A stretch of DNA of 64,000 bases. Source: Ruminococcus sp. AM36-2AA (GTDB lineage: Bacteria > Bacillota > Clostridia > Lachnospirales > Lachnospiraceae). The stretch covers positions 101,990-165,989 of the forward strand of contig NZ_QTYB01000006.1 in assembly GCF_003461955.1 (NCBI RefSeq), given 5' to 3'. The position numbers and the translations under genes were made by a program. Below, one piece after another: positions 43,825 through 52,585 of the stretch; position 1 is the stretch's first letter; every line of letters starts with the position of its first letter. Below the pieces are notes generated by a model. The model saw only the letters and a program-made list of their open reading frames with translations, made no database searches and had not been told where the DNA came from.

Positions 43825-46455
43825 ATGGCAAAATGGGTTTACATGTTTACAGAAGGTAATGCTACTATGAGAAATCTTCTGGGCGGCAAAGGTGCCAACC
43901 TTGCTGAGATGACAAACCTCGGTCTTCCTGTACCGCAGGGCTTCACAATCACAACAGAGGCCTGCACACAGTACTACGAGGATGGCAGATCCATCAACGA
44001 TGAGATCATGGCTCAGATCATGGAAGCAATTACCAAGATGGAAGGAGTTACCGGTAAGAAATTCGGTGACAAAGAAAATCCTCTGCTTGTATCCGTTCGT
44101 TCTGGTGCGAGAGCATCTATGCCTGGTATGATGGACACAATCCTCAACCTTGGTTTAAATGAAGAAGTTGTTAACACTCTTGCTGAGAAATCCGGCAATG
44201 AGCGTTGGGCTTGGGACTGCTACAGAAGATTCATCCAGATGTATTCTGACGTAGTTATGGAAGTTGGTAAGAAATACTTCGAGGAGCTCATCGATGAGAT
44301 GAAAGCTAAGAGAGGTGTTAAGCAGGACGTTGAGCTTACAGCTGCTGACCTGCATGAGCTTGCTGACCAGTTCAAAGCTGAGTATAAATCCAAAATCGGT
44401 TCTGATTTCCCAACTGATCCGAAGGAGCAGCTGGTAGGTGCGATCAAAGCCGTATTCCGTTCCTGGGACAACCCACGTGCGAACGTATATCGTCGTGACA
44501 ACGATATCCCATATTCCTGGGGTACAGCTGTTAACGTACAGATGATGGCATTCGGTAACATGGGTGATGACTGTGGTACAGGTGTTGCCTTCACACGTGA
44601 CCCTGCTACAGGTGCTAACGGTCTGTTCGGTGAGTTCCTTACCAATGCACAGGGCGAGGACGTAGTTGCTGGTGTTCGTACACCTATGCACATCTCCGAG
44701 ATGGAGCAGAAGTTCCCGGAAGCATTCGTACAGTTCAAACAGGTTTGCGAGACTCTTGAGAAACATTACAGAGACATGCAGGATATGGAGTTTACTGTAG
44801 AGCATGGTAAACTGTATATGCTTCAGACACGTAATGGTAAGAGAACTGCACAGGCTGCTCTTAAGATCGCTTGTGACCTCGTTGATGAGGGAATGAGAAC
44901 TGAGGAAGAGGCTGTTGCAATGATCGATCCTCGTAACCTTGATACACTTCTTCATCCGCAGTTCGATGCAGCTGCTCTTAAAGCTGCTACACCGATGGGC
45001 AAAGGTCTTGGTGCTTCTCCAGGAGCTGCTTGCGGTAAGATCGTATTCTCTGCAGAGGACGCTGTTGAGTGGGCTGCAAGAGGAGAGAAAGTTGTTCTTG
45101 TTCGTCTTGAGACATCCCCAGAGGATATCACAGGTATGAAAGCTGCTCAGGGTATCCTGACAGTTCGTGGTGGTATGACATCTCACGCAGCCGTAGTTGC
45201 TCGTGGTATGGGATCCTGCTGTGTATCCGGATGTGGCGACATCGCTATGGATGAGGAGAACAAGAAATTTACACTTGCTGGTAAAGAGTTCCATGAGGGA
45301 GATGCAATCTCCATCGATGGTACAACAGGTAACATCTATGACGGACTTATCCCGACTGTAGATGCTAAGATCGCTGGTGAGTTCGGACGTATCATGGGAT
45401 GGGCTGACAAGTACAGAACAATGAAAGTTCGTACAAACGCTGATACTCCTGCTGATGCTAAGAAAGCTCGTGAGCTTGGTGCAGAGGGAATCGGTCTTTG
45501 CCGTACAGAGCATATGTTCTTCGAGGGCAACAGAATCGATGCATTCCGTGAGATGATCTGCTCTGAGACAGTAGAGGAGAGAGAAGCAGCACTTGCTAAG
45601 ATCCTTCCGGAGCAGCAGGGAGACTTCGAGAAACTCTATGAGGCACTTGAAGGAAATCCTGTAACAATCCGTTTCCTTGATCCGCCACTTCATGAGTTCG
45701 TTCCTACAGAGGAAGAGGACATCAAGAAACTGGCTGACGCTCAGGGCAAGACTGTTGAGCAGATCAAGACAATCATCGCTTCCCTTCACGAGTTCAACCC
45801 GATGATGGGACATCGTGGATGCCGTCTTGCTGTTACTTACCCAGAGATCGCTAAGATGCAGACAAGCGCTGTTATCCGTGCAGCTATCAACGTTAAGAAG
45901 AATCATCCGGATTGGAACATCAAACCGGAGATCATGATTCCGCTTGTTGGTGACATCAAAGAGCTTAAATATGTTAAGAAATTCGTTGTAGAGACAGCAG
46001 ATGCTGAGATCAAAGCAGCAGGTTCTGACCTTGAGTACGAGGTTGGTACTATGATCGAGATCCCGAGAGCAGCTCTTACAGCTGATGATATCGCTAAAGA
46101 GGCTGACTTCTTCTGCTTCGGTACAAACGACCTTACACAGATGACATACGGATTCTCCCGTGATGATGCTGGTAAGTTCCTTAACGCATACTATGATGCT
46201 AAGATCTTCGAGAACGATCCATTCGCTAAACTTGATCAGGTTGGCGTTGGTAAACTTATGAAGATGGCAATCCAGCTTGGAAAACCGGTTAACCCGAAAC
46301 TTCACGTAGGTATCTGCGGTGAGCACGGCGGAGATCCGTCTTCCGTAGAGTTCTGCAACGAGATCGGACTTGACTATGTATCCTGCTCACCGTTCCGTGT
46401 ACCGATCGCTCGTCTTGCAGCAGCACAGGCAGCAATCGCTAAGAAGAACGCCTAA
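43825..46455 (+). CDS. ppdK: Pyruvate, phosphate dikinase
   Basis: An 876-residue enzyme interconverting pyruvate + ATP + Pi and PEP + AMP + PPi; in anaerobic Clostridia it supports glycolysis with pyrophosphate or gluconeogenesis. N-terminal ATP-grasp (LLGGKGANLAEMTNLGLPVPQGFTI), swivelling phosphohistidine domain with His454 in GGMTSHAAVVARG, and PEP/pyruvate-binding barrel with EGIGLCRTEHMFF and GICGEHGGDPSS. Codon choice stands out: GCT for Ala, GGT for Gly and CTT/GTT are much more frequent than in neighbours, a sign of very high expression. Strong ribosome site GGAGG; single gene with own promoter and terminator. Confidence 0.98.
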   Translation: MAKWVYMFTEGNATMRNLLGGKGANLAEMTNLGLPVPQGFTITTEACTQYYEDGRSINDEIMAQIMEAITKMEGVTGKKFGDKENPLLVSVRSGARASMPGMMDTILNLGLNEEVVNTLAEKSGNERWAWDCYRRFIQMYSDVVMEVGKKYFEELIDEMKAKRGVKQDVELTAADLHELADQFKAEYKSKIGSDFPTDPKEQLVGAIKAVFRSWDNPRANVYRRDNDIPYSWGTAVNVQMMAFGNMGDDCGTGVAFTRDPATGANGLFGEFLTNAQGEDVVAGVRTPMHISEMEQKFPEAFVQFKQVCETLEKHYRDMQDMEFTVEHGKLYMLQTRNGKRTAQAALKIACDLVDEGMRTEEEAVAMIDPRNLDTLLHPQFDAAALKAATPMGKGLGASPGAACGKIVFSAEDAVEWAARGEKVVLVRLETSPEDITGMKAAQGILTVRGGMTSHAAVVARGMGSCCVSGCGDIAMDEENKKFTLAGKEFHEGDAISIDGTTGNIYDGLIPTVDAKIAGEFGRIMGWADKYRTMKVRTNADTPADAKKARELGAEGIGLCRTEHMFFEGNRIDAFREMICSETVEEREAALAKILPEQQGDFEKLYEALEGNPVTIRFLDPPLHEFVPTEEEDIKKLADAQGKTVEQIKTIIASLHEFNPMMGHRGCRLAVTYPEIAKMQTSAVIRAAINVKKNHPDWNIKPEIMIPLVGDIKELKYVKKFVVETADAEIKAAGSDLEYEVGTMIEIPRAALTADDIAKEADFFCFGTNDLTQMTYGFSRDDAGKFLNAYYDAKIFENDPFAKLDQVGVGKLMKMAIQLGKPVNPKLHVGICGEHGGDPSSVEFCNEIGLDYVSCSPFRVPIARLAAAQAAIAKKNA

Positions 46456-46506
46456 GCAGAACTTCATATTGCTTCAAGGCTGAAACTTCAGCCTGATCAA
46501 GCATAG

Positions 46507-46554
46507 AAAGCTTCTGGCAGTCTGTAGAAATACAGATTGTCAGGAGCTTTTTTT
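46507..46554 (+). terminator. Terminator after ppdK
   Basis: A ~19-bp imperfect stem (arms 46507-46526 and 46531-46549) with a GAAA-like tip, followed by seven Ts. A second hairpin precursor, GGCTGAA/TTCAGCC (46480-46495), lies just before it. Confidence 0.85.
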
Positions 46555-46571
46555 ATACAGGGGAAAGAACC

Positions 46572-47762
46572 ATGAAAAAGAAAATTTTTATTATCACAGG
46601 AATGATTCTGTGTATCCTGGCAGGAATAGTTATCGTGCCTTCCGTGATCAGAACCAGACAGGCAGTAAAAGAATTTGAAAAAGATTTTCATGCATCCGCC
46701 AATTCCGGGGCAGATTCTGCGGGGATAGATTCTGAAGATGAGCCAGCTGCGGAGAACGAAGAAGTTTCAGAGGAAGAAGAGAAGAAAGCGTTTGAGCTGG
46801 ATACGTATTTGGATCACAGAGATATGACTCACCGGTTGTATATTTACGACATGGATTATATTGAAAAGGCCATTTCCTTTGAGAAAAAAAGCCTTCAGGA
46901 TTTTGAGGAGGTGATCAGGCAGAATCCGAAAATCCCGGATAAATTCAAACCACTTATGGAAGAATACTGCAAATGTGTGTTTGAAAAATATCCGGATGTG
47001 GAACTTCGTCCTTTTTATCAGAATCTTCAGAGCCTGGAAGTTGTGGAATGTACAGAGGATGAACTGTTAAAAGTCAGCTGGGATGTTTATTCCTGCGGAT
47101 GTTACGTGAAATCAGAGAATAAGATTTATGTGCTGAAAGATAAAGAATACGAAGAAGGAACCTGGGATTATCAGGTGATCTTCCATGAACTGAGCCATTG
47201 TCTGCGGGACAGCCATTATACAGATGAAGACGGAAACAAAGTATACATTCAATTTGCCGGACTGAATTATTATGATGTTCCCAATGCGGAGGCAATCAAT
47301 TCCCTGTTTGCGGTCAGCCTTTTTGATTATGAGGAAAACGATATTGCCTATCAGATGCAGAGCAATGCCCATAAAATAATGATCGAATGTATGGACAATT
47401 ATTCTCTGGATGATTATGTGAATCACAGTCTTGGATATTACGCAAAACAGCTGGATGAATATAATCAGGATGACAACTATGCAACGACGATCCTGACGCT
47501 GATGGATGAGCAATATCATGATTACTACGATGAAAAGACGGCAGAGAACCCGGAAAAATATTATCCGATCTATGATTATATTTCCAACATGTATCTGGGA
47601 AAACATCTGAAAGCAGGGATGAGCCAGGAAGAAGCCAGAGGGATTATGGATGAGATGCTGGAAAAACTCCTCTTTGACGTTCCGGAGGAATATCATATAG
47701 ACAGAGACCATTTTTATGAGTATCTGGAGAAGTATTATACAGAGAAATTTTCGGCTGCATAA
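46572..47762 (+). CDS. Membrane-anchored HExxH zinc-protease-like protein
   Basis: A 396-residue protein. Residues 6-26 form an N-terminal membrane anchor or uncleaved signal. A Ser/Asp/Glu-rich disordered linker (about 40-75) follows, then an external domain of ~320 residues. That domain contains the zinc-binding signature HELSH (His205-His209, in YQVIFHELSHCLRD) and a candidate third ligand Glu240 in VPNAEAINSLF. I do not recognise the family. A peptidase acting at the cell surface is likely (inference). It lies just after the ppdK terminator, ends 59 bases before the rsmH-like gene, and ATG 46572 follows GGGGAAAG. Confidence 0.75.
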   Translation: MKKKIFIITGMILCILAGIVIVPSVIRTRQAVKEFEKDFHASANSGADSAGIDSEDEPAAENEEVSEEEEKKAFELDTYLDHRDMTHRLYIYDMDYIEKAISFEKKSLQDFEEVIRQNPKIPDKFKPLMEEYCKCVFEKYPDVELRPFYQNLQSLEVVECTEDELLKVSWDVYSCGCYVKSENKIYVLKDKEYEEGTWDYQVIFHELSHCLRDSHYTDEDGNKVYIQFAGLNYYDVPNAEAINSLFAVSLFDYEENDIAYQMQSNAHKIMIECMDNYSLDDYVNHSLGYYAKQLDEYNQDDNYATTILTLMDEQYHDYYDEKTAENPEKYYPIYDYISNMYLGKHLKAGMSQEEARGIMDEMLEKLLFDVPEEYHIDRDHFYEYLEKYYTEKFSAA

Positions 47763-47866
47763 CTGAAAGTTTTCTGCTGGGGTGATTCCGGCAGTTTACG
47801 AAAAAAAGGATTCATGGTATCATGAAAGAAACAGGGCAGATCATGCCAGAGGATAAGGAGAATTTT

Positions 47867-48919
47867 ATGAACCAGGAATCACAGACACCGCATAAGAGGC
47901 GGGTACGATATAAAGGAAAATATCCGAAGAAATTTGAGGAGAAATATAAAGAGCTTCAGCCTGAGAAATATAAAGATACCATTGAACATGTGATCAGCAA
48001 GGGGAATACACCGGCTGGAATGCATATTTCCATTATGGTGAAAGAGATCATTGATTTTCTGGAGATCAAGCCGGGGCAGGTTGGATTTGATGCCACACTT
48101 GGATACGGTGGACATACCAGAGCTATGCTGGAATGTCTGAAAGGCCAGGGCCATATGTATGCCACAGATGTGGACCCGGAAGAGTCTGCCAAGACCAGAA
48201 AACGTCTGGCAGAGCAGGGCTTCGGGGAAGATATCCTGACAATTAAACTCCAGAATTTCTGCACCATTGATGAGATTGCGAAAGAAGTAGGCGGATTTGA
48301 TTTTATCCTGGCAGATCTCGGAGTATCTTCCATGCAGATCGACAATCCAAAGAGAGGTTTTTCCTTTAAAGTGGACGGACCTCTGGATTTAAGACTGAAT
48401 CAGGAATCCGGGATCAGTGCGGCGGAACGTTTGGATACCATTTCCAGAGAAGAACTTGCCGGAATGCTGGATGAAAATTCCGATGAGCCGTACTGTGAGG
48501 AGATCGCCAAAGCCATCACCGATGAGATCCGTAAGGGCAACCGCATAGATACCACTACGAAACTTCGGGAAGTGATCGAGAAGACTCTGGATTTTCTTCC
48601 GGAAAAAGAGAAAAAAGACATGGTCAAAAAAACATGCCAGAGAGTTTTTCAGGCGCTGCGTATTGATGTAAACCGGGAATTCGAGGTTCTCTATGATTTT
48701 ATGGAAAAACTCCCCGGAGCTCTGAAACCAGGCGGACGTGTGGCAATCCTTACCTTCCATTCCGGAGAAGACAAACTGGTAAAGAAAGCACTGAAACAGG
48801 GATACAAAGAAGGAATTTATTCTGATTATTCCAAAGATGTGATCCGACCGTCTGCTCAGGAATGCGCTCAGAATGGACGTGCCAGATCAACGAAGATGCG
48901 CTGGGCGATAAAAGCATAA
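47867..48919 (+). CDS. RsmH-like 16S rRNA methyltransferase paralogue
   Basis: A 350-residue SAM methyltransferase of the MraW/RsmH family, which N4-methylates C1402 of 16S rRNA. SAM motifs: GFDATLGYGGHTRAML, DLGVSSMQIDNPKRGFSF, DGPLDLRLNQ; end motif AILTFHSGEDKLVKKAL and ARSTKMRW. It is outside a division/cell-wall cluster (no ftsL, pbp or mra genes near). It also carries a basic N-terminal extension of ~45 residues (HKRRVRYKGKYPKKFEEKYKELQPEKY), and the classical HxPV start motif is altered to MHISIM. It may be a second, divergent RsmH with another target. ATG 47867 follows AAGGAG; an earlier ATG (47822) lacks one. Confidence 0.85.
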   Translation: MNQESQTPHKRRVRYKGKYPKKFEEKYKELQPEKYKDTIEHVISKGNTPAGMHISIMVKEIIDFLEIKPGQVGFDATLGYGGHTRAMLECLKGQGHMYATDVDPEESAKTRKRLAEQGFGEDILTIKLQNFCTIDEIAKEVGGFDFILADLGVSSMQIDNPKRGFSFKVDGPLDLRLNQESGISAAERLDTISREELAGMLDENSDEPYCEEIAKAITDEIRKGNRIDTTTKLREVIEKTLDFLPEKEKKDMVKKTCQRVFQALRIDVNREFEVLYDFMEKLPGALKPGGRVAILTFHSGEDKLVKKALKQGYKEGIYSDYSKDVIRPSAQECAQNGRARSTKMRWAIKA

Positions 48920-48931
48920 ATGATGATCTCC

Positions 48932-48968
48932 ATAAGCCATGGCAAAAAATAAGCCATGGCTTATTTTT
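48932..48968 (+). terminator. Terminator after the RsmH-like gene
   Basis: ATAAGCCATGG (48932-48942) pairs with CCATGGCTTAT (48953-48963), followed by TTTTT. Confidence 0.85.
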
Positions 48969-49000
48969 TGAAAAAATTACAAATTTCTGTTCTGTATTTT

Positions 49001-49058
49001 GGAATAATTCCATACAAATTAAAAAATCACTGTGCTATCATGTTAAACAATTACAGTG
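49001..49058 (+). promoter_or_regulatory. Inverted repeats upstream of the NicX/PucR operon
   Basis: GGAATAATTCC (49001-49011) is a perfect palindrome around a central A, and CACTGT (49028-49033) is mirrored by ACAGTG (49053-49058) across a possible -10 box TATCAT (49036-49041). They are candidate sites for the PucR-type regulator encoded in the operon. Confidence 0.4.
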
Positions 49059-49122
49059 ACCTGGAAAAGTTAAAGATCAGATAAATATTTTTCGGGACAC
49101 CACGAATTGGAAAGGAAAAAAC

Positions 49123-50154
49123 ATGGATATCACACTTGAAACAGCAGCAGATAAGCTGGTAAAAGAAATTTTTGGCGTGAAGCCTGAAGAAACTGTGATC
49201 ATCACAGCAGATGATGATTCGGATGCATCGGTTGTAGAAGCAGTAAAAAACAGTGCAAAAAATGCAGGAGCACATGCAATGGTAATTTCAGTTCCCACAC
49301 CAGGGGGAGTAGGAAAAGCAGCAGATCCGGATCTTCCGGTCGATGCGTTAAGTGCAGCACTTCTCTGTGCAGATGTATGGATCGAATTTAATCATCAGTG
49401 GCTTCTTTATTCCACACCATTTGAGCGTGCAGAAGCAGAGAACAAAAAAATGCGTTACATGTGTCTGGTAGATTTTAACCCTGACCTCATGATCCGTACC
49501 ATCGGCAATGTGGAGACAGAGCAGCTCAAAAAATTTATGCTTGCGATCACTGAAAAAACAAAAAATGCAAAGAACATGCGTGTCACAACTCCGGCTGGAT
49601 GTGATATATCATTTGAAATCGATCCTGGCCATTATACAGCATGTGACTGCGGAAACGCAACAGTACCAGGAATCCATATGCTTACAGGACAGATCAATGT
49701 TGTGCCGCGATTTGGAAGCATCAATGGCGTGATCGTTTTTGACGGATCTGTAACCCCACCTTTTGGAACCACACCGGATGCGCCGATCCGTCTTACAATT
49801 GAAAACAGTAAAATCGTAAAAATTGAAGGAGGCCGTGATGCAGCCATTTTTGAAGAGCATTTGAAAAGCTTTGAAGATGAGGGAATGTTCAAGCTTGCAC
49901 ATATTGCGTATGGGTTTAATCCAGGAGCGGTTCTTACCGGCAATATTGTGGAGGATGAGCGTGTATGGGGATCCACAGAGTGGGGAATTGGTTATGTCAG
50001 CCCATTTGACGCTCCGCCGCACGGACAGGATGCAAAATCCCACTGTGATGGCATTTGCCTGAATTCTTCTGTATGGCTTGATGGTGTACAGATCATGGAT
50101 GAAGGGAGAATAACAGATCCATATCTGAAAGAGCTGGCTGCATTCAGAGAATAA
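49123..50154 (+). CDS. M29 aminopeptidase / NicX (2,5-dihydroxypyridine dioxygenase)-like protein
   Basis: A 343-residue cytoplasmic protein of the fold shared by M29 thermophilic aminopeptidases and the ring-opening dioxygenase NicX. The start DITLETAADKLVKEIFGVKPEETVIITADD is the substrate-independent N-domain. The metal-binding C-domain has GSTEWGIGYVS and the His-x-Asp-type motif SHCDGICLNSSVWLDG. Which activity it has cannot be told from sequence; oxygen-dependent cleavage seems unlikely in an anaerobe, so hydrolysis is favoured (inference). It leads a four-gene operon with PucR regulator, NCS1 permease and M20 hydrolase, implying catabolism of a small nitrogen compound. Confidence 0.8.
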   Translation: MDITLETAADKLVKEIFGVKPEETVIITADDDSDASVVEAVKNSAKNAGAHAMVISVPTPGGVGKAADPDLPVDALSAALLCADVWIEFNHQWLLYSTPFERAEAENKKMRYMCLVDFNPDLMIRTIGNVETEQLKKFMLAITEKTKNAKNMRVTTPAGCDISFEIDPGHYTACDCGNATVPGIHMLTGQINVVPRFGSINGVIVFDGSVTPPFGTTPDAPIRLTIENSKIVKIEGGRDAAIFEEHLKSFEDEGMFKLAHIAYGFNPGAVLTGNIVEDERVWGSTEWGIGYVSPFDAPPHGQDAKSHCDGICLNSSVWLDGVQIMDEGRITDPYLKELAAFRE

Positions 50155-50159
50155 ATAAT

Positions 50160-51317
50160 ATGAACATATCTTTATTGCAGGTTTTAAATGCACCTTTGTT
50201 TGAGAATGTAAAAATTTTGTCAGGACGGGCCGGACTTGGCCGGATCGTAAAGCGGGCATCTGTTTTTGATGCGCCATTTAAAGAGGATGTGCTGGAGAAA
50301 GATATTCTGGCACCTGGAGATTTTTTTATCACATCTCTTTTGCAGTTTCAGCCGAAATCAGAAGAACTGATGCAGGTTCTGGCGCTTCTTGTAAAAGGAA
50401 ACTGCAGTGGGCTCTGTGTGATGATGGAGGAGAGAGCAGAGCTTTTTTCGAAAGAAATGCTTGCTTTCTGTGAAGAGAAGCAGTTTCCTGTGATCTGTAT
50501 GAGGGAAGATATTTCTTATGCAGAGGTCCTTGGAGTTATTAATCAATGTATCCTGGAAGAACAGACAAATGTGCTTAATCAGCTGAAACTGGATAAGATC
50601 CTAGCATCGAGGACTCTGCCCCAGGAGCGAATGAAGATCCTTTTTAGCATTAATCCGGGGATCAGGGAGTACGTACAGGCTGTTTATATCCGGGATGAAC
50701 GGCGGAAGATCACACAAAGAAAAAAAACAGGAGAAGTCTGTTCATCTTTTGATATATTTATTCCGGCGGATAACTATGATATCTGTATTTTGAGTGCAGA
50801 TTCCAGGAAGGAACTGGAACAGCATAAAAATGTAGTGTGTGAACAGCTTTTGAGAAGCTATCATAACCGCAGACTTGGAATTGGCAGACCTTATGCCAGA
50901 TACAGAGTAGAACGAACACTTCTTGAAGCAGGAGACGCCCTGGACATGGCACAGGCATCGGACCGGAGGCAGCAGGTCTATGATCCATTGTCTCCGCAGC
51001 AGCTTCTTTTGCCTATCAGGGGAAGTCGGGAAATGCAGGAATTTTATGACGAATTTTGTCGAGAGATTGCGGCGAAAACAACGGAAGAAGGCATGGAGGA
51101 CATGCTTCTTACAACAAGGGCGTATGTACAGTGCAATGGAGATTTTAAAAAAACTGCCAAAAAACTGAAACAGCACGAGAATACGATCCGTTATCGTATT
51201 AACCGTCTGAGAAATTATCTTGATGTGGAAGAACAGCCGTTGCTTTTTCATGAGATCATTTCTCTGGCTGTGCGGATCGAATCTATGCTGGAGATAAAAA
51301 AGAATAAAGAGGTATGA
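50160..51317 (+). CDS. PucR family transcriptional regulator
   Basis: A 385-residue regulator. An N-terminal PucR domain (1-120; LQVLNAPLFENVKILSGRAGLGRIVKRASVFD, then DILAPGDFFITS) is typical of purine-catabolism regulators. A GGDEF-like middle follows, and the C-terminal helix-turn-helix is TRAYVQCNGDFKKTAKKL...HENTIRYRINRLRNYL (about 320-365). It starts 5 bases after the NicX-like gene, and its stop overlaps the permease start by 4 bases. It probably senses the imported substrate or a breakdown product and controls its own operon. Confidence 0.92.
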   Translation: MNISLLQVLNAPLFENVKILSGRAGLGRIVKRASVFDAPFKEDVLEKDILAPGDFFITSLLQFQPKSEELMQVLALLVKGNCSGLCVMMEERAELFSKEMLAFCEEKQFPVICMREDISYAEVLGVINQCILEEQTNVLNQLKLDKILASRTLPQERMKILFSINPGIREYVQAVYIRDERRKITQRKKTGEVCSSFDIFIPADNYDICILSADSRKELEQHKNVVCEQLLRSYHNRRLGIGRPYARYRVERTLLEAGDALDMAQASDRRQQVYDPLSPQQLLLPIRGSREMQEFYDEFCREIAAKTTEEGMEDMLLTTRAYVQCNGDFKKTAKKLKQHENTIRYRINRLRNYLDVEEQPLLFHEIISLAVRIESMLEIKKNKEV

Positions 51318-52585
51318 GAGTGGAACAGGAAAAGAAAACAGGAAATGTGGAATCTGTCACATTGGAACAGGTTCCGATGGAAGAGAGAAAAAGCTGGGCA
51401 GATGTTGCCATGATCCAGGCGGGAATTATGATCTGTGTGCCCAGTCTGATGCTGGGAGGAATCCTGGCAGAGTCTATGCCGATGTCTCAGGCCATCTGGT
51501 CAGGGGTAATCGGATATGCAGTGATCGTGGCGTTGATGATATTTTGTGGAATCATGGGAAGTGATCTTGGTGTACCGACATGTGTTGTTGCATCTGGCGT
51601 TTTTGGAAAACAGGGATCATCAAAGCTGATCTCTGCATTATTTATGATCTCCATGATCGGTTGGTTTGCAGTGCAGAACGGTGTCTGTGGCTCTGCATTT
51701 TCCAATCTGATCGAAGCAAGCACAGGAGTAAAAATCCCGATTCCGGTATCAACGGTTGTGTGGGGAATAATCATGCTGGTTACAGCTGTATATGGAATCA
51801 ATGCTCTGGATAAACTGAATAAGATTGCCATTCCTGCACTTGTGATCGTAACTGTGATCGGGTGTGTGGTAGCAATCCAGCGTTTCGGAACCGGAAATTT
51901 AAGTATGACTATCGAAGATCCGGCCATGAGCTTTGCAGATGGAGTTGTACTTACTATCAGTTTTATGGCCACCGGCGCCTTGAATGCACCTGATTTTACC
52001 AGATATCAGAGAACAAGAAAAGATACAGTCCTTTCTTCTGCTATCGGTGTGATGCCGGCAGGAATGGCTATGCTTATTCTCGGAGCGGTAATGACGAGAA
52101 TTGCCCAGCAGTATGACATTTCACTTGTATTTTCTAATATTGGCCTTCCGTTCCTTGGAATGGTCGTACTGATCCTGGCAACCTGGACAACGAATACTAC
52201 CAATGCCTACAGTGCAGGCTTAAATGCAGTTATGGTATTCAATCTGAAAGAAAGCGGCCGTTCTATGGCAACGGTTATACTTGGAGCTGTGGGAACAGTT
52301 CTGGCAGCTGTTGGTGTAGCCGGAAATTTTGAGGGATTTCTTACACTTCTTGGAAATGCGTTTATGCCGATCATTGCTCTGTTTATTGTGGAATACTGGA
52401 GCCTTGGGAAAGGAAAAGCAGAGAACTTTACATTACGTGAAGGATGGTCAGTGGCTGGAATCGTGACCTGGGCTCTTGGTTTTGCAGCTACGTTTTTGAC
52501 TGTGGGAATTTCTTTTATCAATGGAATGCTGGTTTCCGGAATCCTGTATCTGGTGTGGAGACTGGTAAAAAAAGGTGATAAATAA
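51314..52585 (+). CDS. NCS1 family (CodB-like) nucleobase/heterocycle permease
   Basis: A 423-residue membrane protein with about 12 predicted helices. It has the NCS1 N-terminal segment ERKSWADVAMIQAGIMICVPSLMLGG and the central SFMATGALNAPDFTRYQRTRKD, which resembles cytosine permease CodB. The family takes up cytosine, hydantoins, allantoin, uracil or B vitamins by sodium or proton symport. Start overlaps the regulator gene; the M20 gene begins at the next base after its stop, so the operon is fully coupled. Confidence 0.92.
   Translation: MRVEQEKKTGNVESVTLEQVPMEERKSWADVAMIQAGIMICVPSLMLGGILAESMPMSQAIWSGVIGYAVIVALMIFCGIMGSDLGVPTCVVASGVFGKQGSSKLISALFMISMIGWFAVQNGVCGSAFSNLIEASTGVKIPIPVSTVVWGIIMLVTAVYGINALDKLNKIAIPALVIVTVIGCVVAIQRFGTGNLSMTIEDPAMSFADGVVLTISFMATGALNAPDFTRYQRTRKDTVLSSAIGVMPAGMAMLILGAVMTRIAQQYDISLVFSNIGLPFLGMVVLILATWTTNTTNAYSAGLNAVMVFNLKESGRSMATVILGAVGTVLAAVGVAGNFEGFLTLLGNAFMPIIALFIVEYWSLGKGKAENFTLREGWSVAGIVTWALGFAATFLTVGISFINGMLVSGILYLVWRLVKKGDK

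Noticed and set aside
44155-46326. 723-codon minus-strand open frame opposite ppdK
   Set aside because: Artefact of the strong codon bias in ppdK; no motifs and no ribosome site.
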